A DNA stretch of 64,000 bases from Halopenitus sp041821145 (GTDB lineage Archaea; Halobacteriota; Halobacteria; Halobacteriales; Haloferacaceae): contig NZ_JBGUBC010000001.1 of assembly GCF_041821145.1 (NCBI RefSeq), positions 1 through 64,000 on the forward strand, given 5' to 3'. Below the pieces are notes generated by a model that was not told where the DNA came from, did no database searches, and saw only the letters and a program-made list of their open reading frames with translations. How positions within the stretch are numbered: the stretch's first letter is position 1; the number at the start of each line of letters is the position of its first letter. Of the stretch, positions 1 to 9,207 are shown one piece after another. A program made the position numbers and the translations under genes.

Positions 1-2
1 AC

Positions 3-800
3 TACGGTCAGAACCAAAAGCGTCGTGAGAACATCGTCGACGCCGGGGTCTATCCGAGTGAGCTCTTGAAAGAAGTCGTCGAGAAAGACGACTTGAAGCT
101 AATCGTCGATCGGTACGGTCTCGACGCCCACAAGCGGAAAACCGACGACATGGTGTCCGCGATCATCGAGTACTTCGAACAATCACAGAAATCCGTCGAC
201 GACAGCGAACCAGCGGTCGACCTGTATCTGGATGCATACGAGGAGATCGCAGACGGGACGGTAAATCAAGTTCCACCGCAGCTCCAAGATCTTGTGGAGG
301 CTGATAACCCGGAAGAGAAACTGGATGTGTTATTTGAGGACGCCACAGCGGAGATCTTCCGTGAGATCTTCAATCTGGGCGAGACAAATCAACTTGGACA
401 GCAAGCGAACGGTGTAGTAGCGGATGGAGAGATCGAGCAAGATGGTCGCTGGTTACTTTGGGATAACAAACGCAGACGGCAGAAATTCCGACTTGGGAGC
501 GACGCTCGAAGTAAGATCAAGACCTATATTGACACGAAGAACAGCCAGCATGACGTCGAATGGTTCCTCGTGATCGCACCCGACTTTACAGAGCAAGCAG
601 AGACAAACGCGGCACAACTCGAGATGCAAGTCGGGAAGGACATTCGCTTGGTGCGGGCGGCCGATTTGAAGGAACTAGCCGAGTTGTGGCAGGAGGATTA
701 TGCAATGGATGACCGTGAATTGCCGTTATCCATATTCTTCGGATCAGAGGTATTTGATGTGGATGCCGCTTCCAAGTTGCTTGAAACACAATTCTCGTAG
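3..800 (+). CDS. PD-(D/E)XK restriction-type endonuclease, 5' end outside window
   Basis: The reading frame is open to the left edge, so the protein begins upstream; a TTG at 66 is only an internal candidate start. The N-terminal part is helical and charged. The C-terminal half carries a plausible PD-(D/E)XK core: an ADGEIEQDG stretch followed about ten residues later by LLWDNKRRRQ, where Asp and Asp-Asn-Lys would form the metal site. The following segment, ending VEWFLVIAPDF, fits the next core strand. GC is visibly lower and codon choice less GC-biased than in neighbouring genes, which suggests recent transfer. A partner methylase or specificity subunit could lie upstream of the window. The nuclease fold is inferred from motif spacing; substrate and system type are unknown. 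Confidence 0.6.
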   Translation, partial: YGQNQKRRENIVDAGVYPSELLKEVVEKDDLKLIVDRYGLDAHKRKTDDMVSAIIEYFEQSQKSVDDSEPAVDLYLDAYEEIADGTVNQVPPQLQDLVEADNPEEKLDVLFEDATAEIFREIFNLGETNQLGQQANGVVADGEIEQDGRWLLWDNKRRRQKFRLGSDARSKIKTYIDTKNSQHDVEWFLVIAPDFTEQAETNAAQLEMQVGKDIRLVRAADLKELAELWQEDYAMDDRELPLSIFFGSEVFDVDAASKLLETQFS

Positions 801-1049
801 GAATCTATTCAAAGATAATCTAAAAAGATGGATATAATGGTCAATTTGATCAAAGGGGCTAGGTTCGTCCGTGTGTTTCAGAATCACAGAGAGGATGGTG
901 TTATAAAAGCAGATCGTCAATCGGCCGGCGGACGGATACGGACGTACTCGTGGGCGTCTTCGATCTGAAGGGGCAGTGAGAATCAAGTGCGTACGCTGAG
1001 ATGAATACGTGAATGGCTCTACCATCCGATTCAAGGGGAGAGTACCACG
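801..1049. other. Intergenic gap with possible promoter
   Basis: No gene is seen here. A TATA-like GTTATAAAAGC lies near 899-909, about 140 nt before the downstream start codon; it may drive the DAC-like gene with a leader, or be chance in this AT-richer stretch. Confidence 0.3.
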
Positions 1050-1598
1050 ATGACTGACCTCGCCATTGAGTACGAAACGCATCCAAAGGTTACCGAACTC
1101 ATCGAATGGATTCAGTACTGTACGGAGTTCGTAAGTCTGGATTTCACCGAGTGGGACCATCCACACGTCAACGGACCCGGATTGTATTTTGCCGTTGTCG
1201 TTGATTGTGCGTACGGAGCGTATGCAGATCCGATGGGTGCGAATCAGTGGCCGACGGATCAGTGCTCGTCCGTCTTCGATTCAGCGTTCCCCGAAACGTG
1301 TCAGACGGTCGGGAGAGAACAGGATGGCGGCATCGTCGTCGCCGTAGACGGGATGATCGAAGAGCAGATGGTTCGATTCCGGGACCTGGGCCAACAGACT
1401 GCCGACGACGTCGGCGAGATCCACTATCAGGAGTGGATGGGATCCCGGCATATGAGTGCCGTCGAAACGTCAGTGCGTCCGGAAGTCGTCACGACGATCA
1501 CATTGAGCGAGGAAACCGGTCGGGTATCCCTCTTTCAGGACGGGACAGTCGATACGGTGGCCCGCAGCGAACTCGGAGGATCGTGGCGAGTCGAATAA
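1050..1598 (+). CDS. Small DisA_N/DAC-like (diadenylate cyclase-fold) protein with variant motifs
   Basis: The 182-residue protein resembles the diadenylate cyclase (DAC) domain that makes c-di-AMP from two ATP. Visible landmarks in the right order are a DGA-like DGGIVVAVDG near residues 92-101, an RHR-like GSRHMSAVETS near 131-141, and the strand motif LSEETGRVSLF near 152-162. Canonical enzymes have DGA and RHR; here they read DGG and RHM, so the final ATP-contacting Arg is lost. It could be a weak or inactive cyclase, a nucleotide sensor, or a haloarchaeal DAC subfamily with its own rules. It lacks the DNA-binding part of bacterial DisA. The neighbouring DNA is accessory and decayed. Fold assignment is fairly secure; activity is not. 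Confidence 0.65.
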   Translation: MTDLAIEYETHPKVTELIEWIQYCTEFVSLDFTEWDHPHVNGPGLYFAVVVDCAYGAYADPMGANQWPTDQCSSVFDSAFPETCQTVGREQDGGIVVAVDGMIEEQMVRFRDLGQQTADDVGEIHYQEWMGSRHMSAVETSVRPEVVTTITLSEETGRVSLFQDGTVDTVARSELGGSWRVE

Positions 1599-1913
1599 CG
1601 GGTCATCTGAGTCGTGTTCCGCATTGTGGAGTACACCGGACTGTGAGCTACCGTGGGATCAGGCCCCGAGAGTCGCGCTGAATAATCACACCAGATGTGT
1701 GTGATTTATTAACATAGTCTGTTATGAACTGGATCGTGGAAGCCTCCCACGGAACGATCCAATTCTCGAAAACCGAAGATGATCGGACCCAGATGCGAAT
1801 CGAGTTGTCTCGGACGACGTACTAAGAGAGCCTCTTCACAGGTAATCGATCGTTGGGATTCACAACGAGAGCAGCGAAAGCTTACTCGAGTCGAATCGGT
1901 GCGTCCGGAGGAG
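1599..1913. other. Non-coding stretch with two inverted repeats
   Basis: No convincing gene is seen on either strand. Besides the hairpin at 1684-1706, a second perfect 8-bp inverted repeat, TGGATCGT (1730-1737) and ACGATCCA (1754-1761), is present. The stretch lies between a DAC-like gene and a decayed pseudogene, so it may be the remnant of a lost gene or element. Confidence 0.4.
1684..1706 (+). terminator. 8-bp stem hairpin downstream of the DAC-like gene
   Basis: Perfect inverted repeat AATCACAC / GTGTGATT with a 7-nt loop, followed by TATTAACATAG. It sits 86 nt after the stop codon. It may end transcription, though the T run is weak; an old mobile-element end is another possibility. Confidence 0.35.
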
Positions 1914-2347
1914 CTATGCAGTGACGAACGCGACGCCGGTAATAGTGAACCGTGCACCCCCCGCAGAGCCGTCAGTAATCCCGATTTCCCAGCCGTGTGC
2001 AGTAACGATCCGCTTGACGGTGCTCAATCCGAACCCCGTTCCGTCATCCTCGGTCGAGAACCCGGCGTCGAATACGTTCTCACGATCCGTGTCGGCGATT
2101 CCGGAGCCATCGTCCTCTTCGCGCGCGATTTTCTGAAGCTGTTTCGCGATAGAGCCGGGCGAAGAATGGCGATCGACGACGATATGTCGGAAAACAGTGC
2201 TCGGACAGAGCTCCGTCACTTGCGTGTGTAACGTCGAGACGACGTCCCGTAACTCGAACTCCTCATCAAATACGTTCGCGAACTCGGTTGCTCGGACAAG
2301 CCTGCTTCAGCGAGTTCCGACCCGTCGAACGGAACGACCAGTGTCAT
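1914..2347 (-). pseudogene. Chimeric remnant: universal stress protein fused to histidine kinase C-terminus
   Basis: Reading the minus strand from ATG at 2347 gives MTLVVPFDGSELAEAG, the typical haloarchaeal UspA start. The frame then breaks; one base further on, the original frame resumes as RATEFANVFDEEF and continues through VVSTLHTQVTELCP and FRHIVVDRHSSPGSIAKQL, all UspA-like, with an apparent internal deletion after the first segment. After AREEDD it turns directly into a histidine-kinase ATPase end: DDGSGIADTD (N/G1-type box), then GTGFGLSTVKRIVTAHGW (G2-type box), ending at TAG in 1914-1916. The kinase lacks its sensor, His box and N box, and the UspA lacks its nucleotide-binding end. 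I infer deletion and recombination between two genes at the shared Glu-Asp-Asp region, plus a 1-base frameshift. Confidence 0.7.
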
Positions 2348-2525
2348 ACGATTCCCTTTGATGCACTACGGAAAATAGATCGGTCTGTACGGACGGGAAC
2401 GAAAATCACTCGTCGGTATGTTCGTGGCTCCGTGGCAAACACCACACGGAAGGCTCTCCATCCTCGCTGTTTGTCGCCGCGGACGCTCAAACCGGACGAG
2501 CGGATCGCGGTGATCTACTCCCTCC

Positions 2526-3074
2526 TCACTCCCCGCCATCCGCGTATCGATCACGTGCGGTGTCGAACCCGAACTCCGACAACTCCGCACTTCGCCGGCG
2601 CTCTCGTTCGGCGATCGCCTCCGGATCCGGATTCGCGTCGTCGTCGATCCGTGCAAACGAGCCGTGCACCTTGGCGTGACACCAGCGACAAAGCGAGACC
2701 GTGATTTCGTGGGAGCCCGCATCCGCTCCATCCTCGGAACGATCGGTTCCCGTCGCATCAGCGTATCGAAGGTGGTGTTCCTCCAGTAGCGGACGGGCAT
2801 CCTCGTGGGGCAGACGGATCTCCTGGAGCCCGCACCGGCGACAGTCCCGTCCGTTCGTCGTCGATCGGTAGTGTGGACACAGACACCAGCGGTCCTCCTC
2901 GCCGACGTGACAGGCGTACTCGTCTCGACGTCGATCGGCGATGAACCCGCTATCGTCGCCGGCACCTTCAAGGGCGTATCGACACCGACCGTCGTCGGTG
3001 AGGTGATCACAGACGCCGGCGACCGCGTAGGGATCGTCGACGCCGACCGGCGTCCCCGACGGAGTCCGCTCCAT
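2526..3074 (-). CDS. HNH-like zinc-binding protein, haloarchaeal family
   Basis: The 182-residue protein is rich in Cys and His. Residues 30-80 hold several Cys pairs, including a CLCPHYRSTTNGRDCRRCG cluster. The later half has the HNH endonuclease layout: LLEEHHLRYAD, then a Ser/Asp-rich insert, then VSLCRWCHAKVH. The HH and CxxCHxxxH elements fit a beta-beta-alpha-metal nuclease fold. I know similar haloarchaeal proteins as an uncharacterised family. A DNA- or RNA-nicking role is possible but unproven, and the motif could be purely structural. It is not linked to an obvious restriction partner. The tail is charged and probably disordered. Confidence 0.6.
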   Translation of the reverse strand: MERTPSGTPVGVDDPYAVAGVCDHLTDDGRCRYALEGAGDDSGFIADRRRDEYACHVGEEDRWCLCPHYRSTTNGRDCRRCGLQEIRLPHEDARPLLEEHHLRYADATGTDRSEDGADAGSHEITVSLCRWCHAKVHGSFARIDDDANPDPEAIAERERRRSAELSEFGFDTARDRYADGGE

Positions 3075-3189
3075 ACCCCCGCTCCTTGGAGCGGAGACTT
3101 AAACGATCGGTCGAACGTCCGGACGGGGAGAAACGATCGATGGACGGAACGAACGGTCATCCGGAGAGGACCGCCACCGATCGGCCTTA

Positions 3190-3321
3190 CTACCGCAGCG
3201 TCGAGATCGTCACCGCATACAGCGCACCACACTCACAGCCGATGGTCTCGGTCAACTCGCGCTCGCCGCTTGCGCGTTCGAGACGTGCTCCACACCTCGT
3301 ACAGGTCAATCCGATCTTCAT
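3190..3321 (-). CDS. 43-residue zinc-ribbon microprotein
   Basis: ATG at 3321 gives MKIGLTCTRCGARLERASG, then further residues with CECGALYAV and a stop at 3190-3192. Two Cys pairs, CxxC and CxC, about 20 residues apart make a compact zinc ribbon. Such tiny zinc proteins are common in haloarchaea and mostly of unknown role. It runs in the same direction as, and upstream of, the HNH-like gene, so the two may be co-transcribed. The call rests on the Cys spacing and the clean frame; it is small enough that chance cannot be excluded. Confidence 0.6.
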   Translation of the reverse strand: MKIGLTCTRCGARLERASGERELTETIGCECGALYAVTISTLR

Positions 3322-3747
3322 TTGTAGTTCCTCGGTTCAGCCCGCCAAGGGGAACGACAGCACCGAGAGAGGCCGTTACGGTGGCATGACAACGCGCCAC
3401 ATCTTTATCGAACCGGAACCAATCGGTGACTGCTCCCGTTGAGGGGGCCGGAGGGGGAGTCGTGCTTGCAGGCTTTCTCCCCCTCCATTGCGCACACCGG
3501 GTGCGCAGGATCGTGTTCCGCCCACTGTATTAAGAATCTACGGGCCGTCGACGTCGACGGACGGCGATCTCGACGGCAGCAACCCTGAATTGATGAGCGT
3601 GCGGGCTGAAGCATTGAGCACGACGCATCGAGTGGACCTCTTCGCGTCCCGATCGCTCCACTCGTCACGAGAGTCCCGGGACGGGCGATCGTCCGACCGG
3701 TCCAATCGCCCGGAATCACCGATCGGGAACGCGAGCGTCCTCACTGC
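3322..3747. other. 426-nt gap with strong hairpins
   Basis: No protein gene is convincing. A TATA-like ATCTTTATCG near 3403-3412 is followed about 25-30 nt later by a GC-rich stretch with a perfect 10-bp stem, GGAGGGGGAG (3450-3459) with CTCCCCCTCC (3477-3486), and a second stem, GCGCAC with GTGCGC, at about 3489-3506. The rest, up to crtY, shows nothing clear. Confidence 0.5.
3437..3535 (+). ncRNA. Candidate structured small RNA
   Basis: The interval starts about 25 nt after a TATA-like box and holds two consecutive perfect stems (10 bp and 6 bp), ending near an AT-rich TATTAAGAATC. It matches no RNA family I recognise (not RNase P, SRP or tRNA). The boundaries are guesses from promoter spacing. 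It could instead be a terminator or DNA structure with no RNA product. Confidence 0.25.
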
Positions 3748-4497
3748 ATGACTCCACCGATCACCTATTTCGAGTTCCACGCGCTCCTCCTCGCGCCGCC
3801 GATCGTCGCGTTGATCGTCCTCGCGTGGTGCCGATCGCGACTCGATCGTCGACTTCTCGGCGGTATGGCGATCCTGTCTGCGGCCGCGATCGCGTACACG
3901 ACGCCATGGGACGCACAATTGATCACGGCGGGCGTGTGGTGGTACGGCGAGGGAGTCGTGACGGGACGGATCCGTGGCGTTCCCCTCGGTGAATACGCGT
4001 TCTTCCTGCTGCAGCCGATGATGGCGCTGGCGTGGACTGCCCAGTTCCCGCTCCGGATCGCCAACCCGCCTCCGATGTCACCGCGCGACCGTCTCGTCGG
4101 AGCGCTCGCCGGAGTCTCGATTGGCATCGTCGGATGGACGTTGCTCGGCGGATCGACGCTGTATCTCGGCGCGATCCTCCTGTGGGCGGGACCGGTTCTC
4201 GCGGTGCAGTGGGCTTACGACTGGCGAGGACTCCATCAGCTCCGCCGAACGATGGCGATCGGCGTGATCGCTCCGACGGTCTATCTCTGTCTCATCGACC
4301 GGATCGCGATCGGAGCCGGACTCTGGCGGATCTCGACCGATCACACGACCGGGATCGCCGTTTTCGGCCTGCCGATCGAGGAGGCGACGTTCTTTCTCGT
4401 GACCAACGTCTTTCTCGTCCAGGGACTTCTCGCGTACGTCCGACTGTTCGATTCCCGCACGAGGACCGAAGCGCCGATCGGAGGAGAGCGACGATGA
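3748..4497 (+). CDS. crtY: Lycopene beta-cyclase, CrtYcd-type fused membrane protein
   Basis: This 249-residue membrane protein has about seven predicted helices and two similar halves, each with the short motif of heterodimer-type lycopene cyclases: YTTPWDAQLITAGVWWY followed by GVPLGEYAFF in the first half, and RISTDHTTGIAVF followed by GLPIEEATFF in the second. These PxE(E/Y)xxF-type motifs are the family hallmark. The enzyme closes both ends of lycopene to make beta-carotene. The stop codon overlaps the ATG of the next gene (ATGA), which cleaves beta-carotene to retinal, so the two genes are coupled in one pathway. Bacterioruberin synthesis competes for the same lycopene. Confidence 0.9.
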   Translation: MTPPITYFEFHALLLAPPIVALIVLAWCRSRLDRRLLGGMAILSAAAIAYTTPWDAQLITAGVWWYGEGVVTGRIRGVPLGEYAFFLLQPMMALAWTAQFPLRIANPPPMSPRDRLVGALAGVSIGIVGWTLLGGSTLYLGAILLWAGPVLAVQWAYDWRGLHQLRRTMAIGVIAPTVYLCLIDRIAIGAGLWRISTDHTTGIAVFGLPIEEATFFLVTNVFLVQGLLAYVRLFDSRTRTEAPIGGERR

Positions 4498-5600
4498 ACG
4501 AGGACGCACCGAACGAAGACGCGAACAGGAGGACGCTCGTACGCATCACGTTCCTCCCGGGCTGGGTGGTAGTTGGAGTCACAACGGTCGCTTTCGCGCT
4601 CGGGGCCACCGTACCGCCTCGATACCGATGGGTCCCCCTCGCCGCGAGCGTCGTCCTCTTCGGATTGCCTCACGGAGCAGTCGATCACCTGATCGTCCCA
4701 CGGGTTCGAGGCGAGTACGTAACCCGTCGCTGGCTTGCGATCGTCGGAGTCGTCTACGCCGTCCTTGGCAGTCTCTATGCGACCGTGTGGTTCACGGCGC
4801 CGGTCGCGGCTTTCGGCGTCTTCATCGGACTTACCTGGTTTCACTGGGGAGCGGGCGAACTGTATCCGCTCGTGGAGATCGCCGGAGTCGAACACCTCCG
4901 AACGCCGGGATCGCGAGTCACGACCGCGGCCGTTCGCGGTGCGATACCGATGGGACTCCCGCTCGTCGCGTTTCCGGAGCGCTTTCGAGCCGTCGCGGAG
5001 CTGCTCGTGAGCCCGTTCGCAGTCGGGTCCGCAGGGGAGGCGCTTGAACCGCTCTTGCAGCCGGAGACCCGTGTGGCGATTTTCGTCGGTATCTGTGGAC
5101 TCGCCGCCTGTACCCTCGCCATCGGTGGGGTACGTGCACGACGGATGGACGCCAAGCGAGTGGACGCAAACGCCACTCTTGGCGGAGAAGGACGGATCGT
5201 CCTACCGGGCGATGCAGTTCGCGGCTGGCTGCTCGATGTGGGCGAGACCCTGCTTCTTCTCGGTTTCTTCGGGGTCGTGCCACCGGTTCTGGCCGTGGGG
5301 ATATACTTCTGTGTCTGGCACTCCCTACGGCACGTCACGCGGATGATCGCGCTCGACGATCGGTCGACGGCGTCGCTCGCGGCGGGACGGATCGTCCCCT
5401 CGCTGTGGCGGTTCGGTCGCGATGCCACGCCGCTTTCGGTCGGGGCACTCGTCGTGTTCGGCGTCCTCCTCGTGATCGTTCCCCGCACCCCCGGAACGCC
5501 GGTCGAGCTGATCGGGGCATATCTCGTGACGATCGCGGTGGTGACGCTTCCGCACGCCGCGATCGTGGCCCGGGTTGACCGCGAGCAAGGGCTGATCTGA
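4494..5600 (+). CDS. brp: Brp/Blh family beta-carotene 15,15'-dioxygenase
   Basis: The 368-residue polytopic membrane protein cleaves beta-carotene into two retinals, the chromophore of archaeal rhodopsins. Conserved membrane His motifs are visible: LFGLPHGAVDH near the N-terminal third, GLTWFHWGAGE in the middle, CVWHSLRHVTRM and VTLPHAAIVARVD near the end; these His residues hold the iron. The start used is the ATG overlapping the crtY stop, since upstream in-frame sequence is antisense-like Arg-rich junk inside crtY. The arrangement crtY-brp is a common haloarchaeal retinal module. No opsin gene lies in this window, so the retinal must serve rhodopsins encoded elsewhere. Confidence 0.88.
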   Translation: MNEDAPNEDANRRTLVRITFLPGWVVVGVTTVAFALGATVPPRYRWVPLAASVVLFGLPHGAVDHLIVPRVRGEYVTRRWLAIVGVVYAVLGSLYATVWFTAPVAAFGVFIGLTWFHWGAGELYPLVEIAGVEHLRTPGSRVTTAAVRGAIPMGLPLVAFPERFRAVAELLVSPFAVGSAGEALEPLLQPETRVAIFVGICGLAACTLAIGGVRARRMDAKRVDANATLGGEGRIVLPGDAVRGWLLDVGETLLLLGFFGVVPPVLAVGIYFCVWHSLRHVTRMIALDDRSTASLAAGRIVPSLWRFGRDATPLSVGALVVFGVLLVIVPRTPGTPVELIGAYLVTIAVVTLPHAAIVARVDREQGLI

Positions 5601-5680
5601 GATCGGAGCGTGTATCGCGAGCCGCGGTTCGTTCGGGTGACCCGACACGCTTTACACAGCGCACTCACAACGGTGTTCCA

Positions 5681-7168
<1,488 letters not shown>

Positions 7169-7177
7169 ACGACACCC

Positions 7178-8278
7178 ATGGAATACGAGGAACCGAAGTT
7201 CTTCCAGGTGATGCAGTACGCCGCCCGGGCCGACGGCGACGTCATCGACATGGTGAGCGGCAACCCGGACTGGCAACCCCCCAACGCGCTTCGGGAGGCA
7301 GTCTCCGCCTACGCCGAACTCGAGTCGGAGGCGTTCCAGTATCCCCCGAGTGACGGCCTGCTTGAGCTTCGAGAGACGATCGCCCGGCGTCGCGGGGTCA
7401 GCGTGGATCAGGTCGTCATCACCGTTGGCACCGGCGAGGCGAACTACCTCGCCATGGCCCGAGCGCTCGAACGCGACGCCGGCGAGGAGGCGATCCTCCT
7501 CGATCCCGTCTATCCGTATTATCCCGGCAAGGTGGAGCTTCTGGGGGGAACACCCCGGATCGTTCCCACCGAGCACGACGGCGGAATCGACGTCGAAGCG
7601 ATCCGGTCGGCAATGAGCGACGAGACCGCTCTCGTCGTGTTGAACACGCCGAACAACCCGACCGGCGCAGTCTACGATCCGACGGCCGTCGAGGCCGTTA
7701 TCGAGGCTGCAACGCGCCACGACGCGCTCGTTGTCGTCGACGAGGTGTATCGCGAGTTCGATTACACCGGCGACTTCGAGAGCGCGCTAACGGTCGATTC
7801 CTCGAATCGGATCGTCACCGACGGCTTCTCGAAATCGCTTGCGATTACCGGATTCCGGGTCGGCTACGGAGTGTTCCCGCCGGAACACGCCGAGGCCGCA
7901 CGGACACGACACATGCTCGTCAACGTAGCGGGGCCGCGACCCTCACAGTACGCCGTCCAGCACGCGCTTGCGGGGTTGGATCCCTCCTACCACGAGACCG
8001 CACGCGATCGACTGCGCGAACGGATCGCGACGTTCACCGACGCGCTGGATGCGGCGGGTGCAGAATACACCACTCCGGAGGGCGGCTTCTACGTCCTCGC
8101 GCGGTTCGAGGGATATCCCGGAACGACCGCCAACGTCGAGCGACTGATCGACGAGATCGGCGTGGCCGGCATGCCCGGGGAGACGTTCGGGACGACCCGC
8201 ACGGACTGGATCCGATTCGCGCTCGTGACGCCGCGTGTCGAGGAGGCGGCGGCGCGGCTGACCGATCGATTCGCGTGA
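7178..8278 (+). CDS. PLP-dependent aminotransferase, class I/II
   Basis: The 366-residue protein belongs to fold-type I aminotransferases of the aspartate/alanine group. Visible marks are the GTGEANY phosphate-binding turn (near 85-90), VLNTPNNPTGAVY (near 154-166) with the conserved Asn-Pro, VVVDEVYREF with the cofactor-contacting Asp and Tyr, and the Schiff-base lysine in TDGFSKSLAITGFRVGY at about K219. The substrate cannot be named from sequence. It starts 10 nt after gatB and may share its transcript, although no functional tie is evident. Confidence 0.85.
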   Translation: MEYEEPKFFQVMQYAARADGDVIDMVSGNPDWQPPNALREAVSAYAELESEAFQYPPSDGLLELRETIARRRGVSVDQVVITVGTGEANYLAMARALERDAGEEAILLDPVYPYYPGKVELLGGTPRIVPTEHDGGIDVEAIRSAMSDETALVVLNTPNNPTGAVYDPTAVEAVIEAATRHDALVVVDEVYREFDYTGDFESALTVDSSNRIVTDGFSKSLAITGFRVGYGVFPPEHAEAARTRHMLVNVAGPRPSQYAVQHALAGLDPSYHETARDRLRERIATFTDALDAAGAEYTTPEGGFYVLARFEGYPGTTANVERLIDEIGVAGMPGETFGTTRTDWIRFALVTPRVEEAAARLTDRFA

Positions 8279-8316
8279 CTCAAACGGACGAGCATGAGAT
8301 GACCGCCGACGTCGCC

Positions 8317-9048
8317 TCAGGCGTCCTGGAGTTCGGCGTCCCGAAGTGCCTCGTTGAGATCGGTGCGGACGCGCTCGCCGGTCTCCGTGTCCATCGCGGT
8401 GGTAACGATGCGGTTCTCTTGAACGCTCGATCCGTCCCGCAACAGGAGCCGGACGTTCCCGTTCGTGTCCGCCCGAGTGGCCTTCGCGCGCAGGCCGGTC
8501 CGCGATCCCATGCCGCTGGCGTCGATGGGGCCCGGAACGATCTTCTTGACGTGGGGATGTTCAGCGACGGTCCGGATCGCGGTGCGGCCGGGGCGCCCGC
8601 CGATGAGCGTGGAGTGAGTCCCGCCGATCTTCTCGGTGGGGGCCGTCTCGACGACCTCGAGGGTTCGCTCGCCACGACGATCGAGCACCCAGCCGACGAG
8701 GTCCTCCTCGTCGGGAATCCGGTAGAATTCGTGGTGGAGTTGTGCGCGCGCCTCACGGAGGGGTTCGCGCTCGCCGGCGGCATAGACGGTCTCAGGACGC
8801 TTGCGGCGGATCTCGTCCGCCACGCGGCCGGCGAAATTTCGCGTCTGGACGGTCCCGAGCTCCTCGGCGTCCGTCTCGGGTGTCGTCGTAATCGTGGTTC
8901 GTCCGACGACATCGTCCGCAGAAAGCATCGTCAATTCGGCGCGATCGGCGCGAAACTCGACGACGACGCCGTCGCAATTAGCGGTGTTACAGGTGAGACA
9001 GTAATCGCCTGGCCGATCGAGAGGCGTGCCACACCGCCGGCAGTCCAT
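8317..9048 (-). CDS. DUF2103 family predicted metal-binding protein
   Basis: The 243-residue protein starts with a zinc ribbon: MDCRRCGTPLDRPGDYCLTC. The C-terminal part has the DUF2103 hallmark KIGGTHSTLIGGRPGRTAIR followed by HPHVKKIVPGPIDASG and DTNGNVRLLLRDGSSVQE. The middle holds an alpha/beta segment with many acidic residues. DUF2103 is widespread in archaea and annotated as a predicted metal-binding protein; the GTHSTLI loop probably forms the core site. I chose the ATG at 9048 because it starts the zinc ribbon, while the longer upstream frame is not conserved-looking. Function is unknown; an RNA-related role is plausible from the ribbon. Confidence 0.75.
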   Translation of the reverse strand: MDCRRCGTPLDRPGDYCLTCNTANCDGVVVEFRADRAELTMLSADDVVGRTTITTTPETDAEELGTVQTRNFAGRVADEIRRKRPETVYAAGEREPLREARAQLHHEFYRIPDEEDLVGWVLDRRGERTLEVVETAPTEKIGGTHSTLIGGRPGRTAIRTVAEHPHVKKIVPGPIDASGMGSRTGLRAKATRADTNGNVRLLLRDGSSVQENRIVTTAMDTETGERVRTDLNEALRDAELQDA

Positions 9049-9207
9049 GAACGAAGCAGGGCCGCGAGCGGTAAAAGCGCGTTGTGATCGGACGGGAAGG
9101 ACACGTCCGCCGGTCCGAATCGACGACCCGCACCGAAACGGGGTGTGAGGACGGCCGAGGTGTCGAGTGGGAAACGCTTGAGTCACCGCCGGTTCGATAC
9201 CGTGACG

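Noticed and set aside
1709..1957. Cys-containing 82-codon minus-strand frame near the pseudogene
   Set aside because: Two Cys pairs hinted at a ribbon, but the composition is random-like and it overlaps the supported kinase remnant and an inverted repeat.
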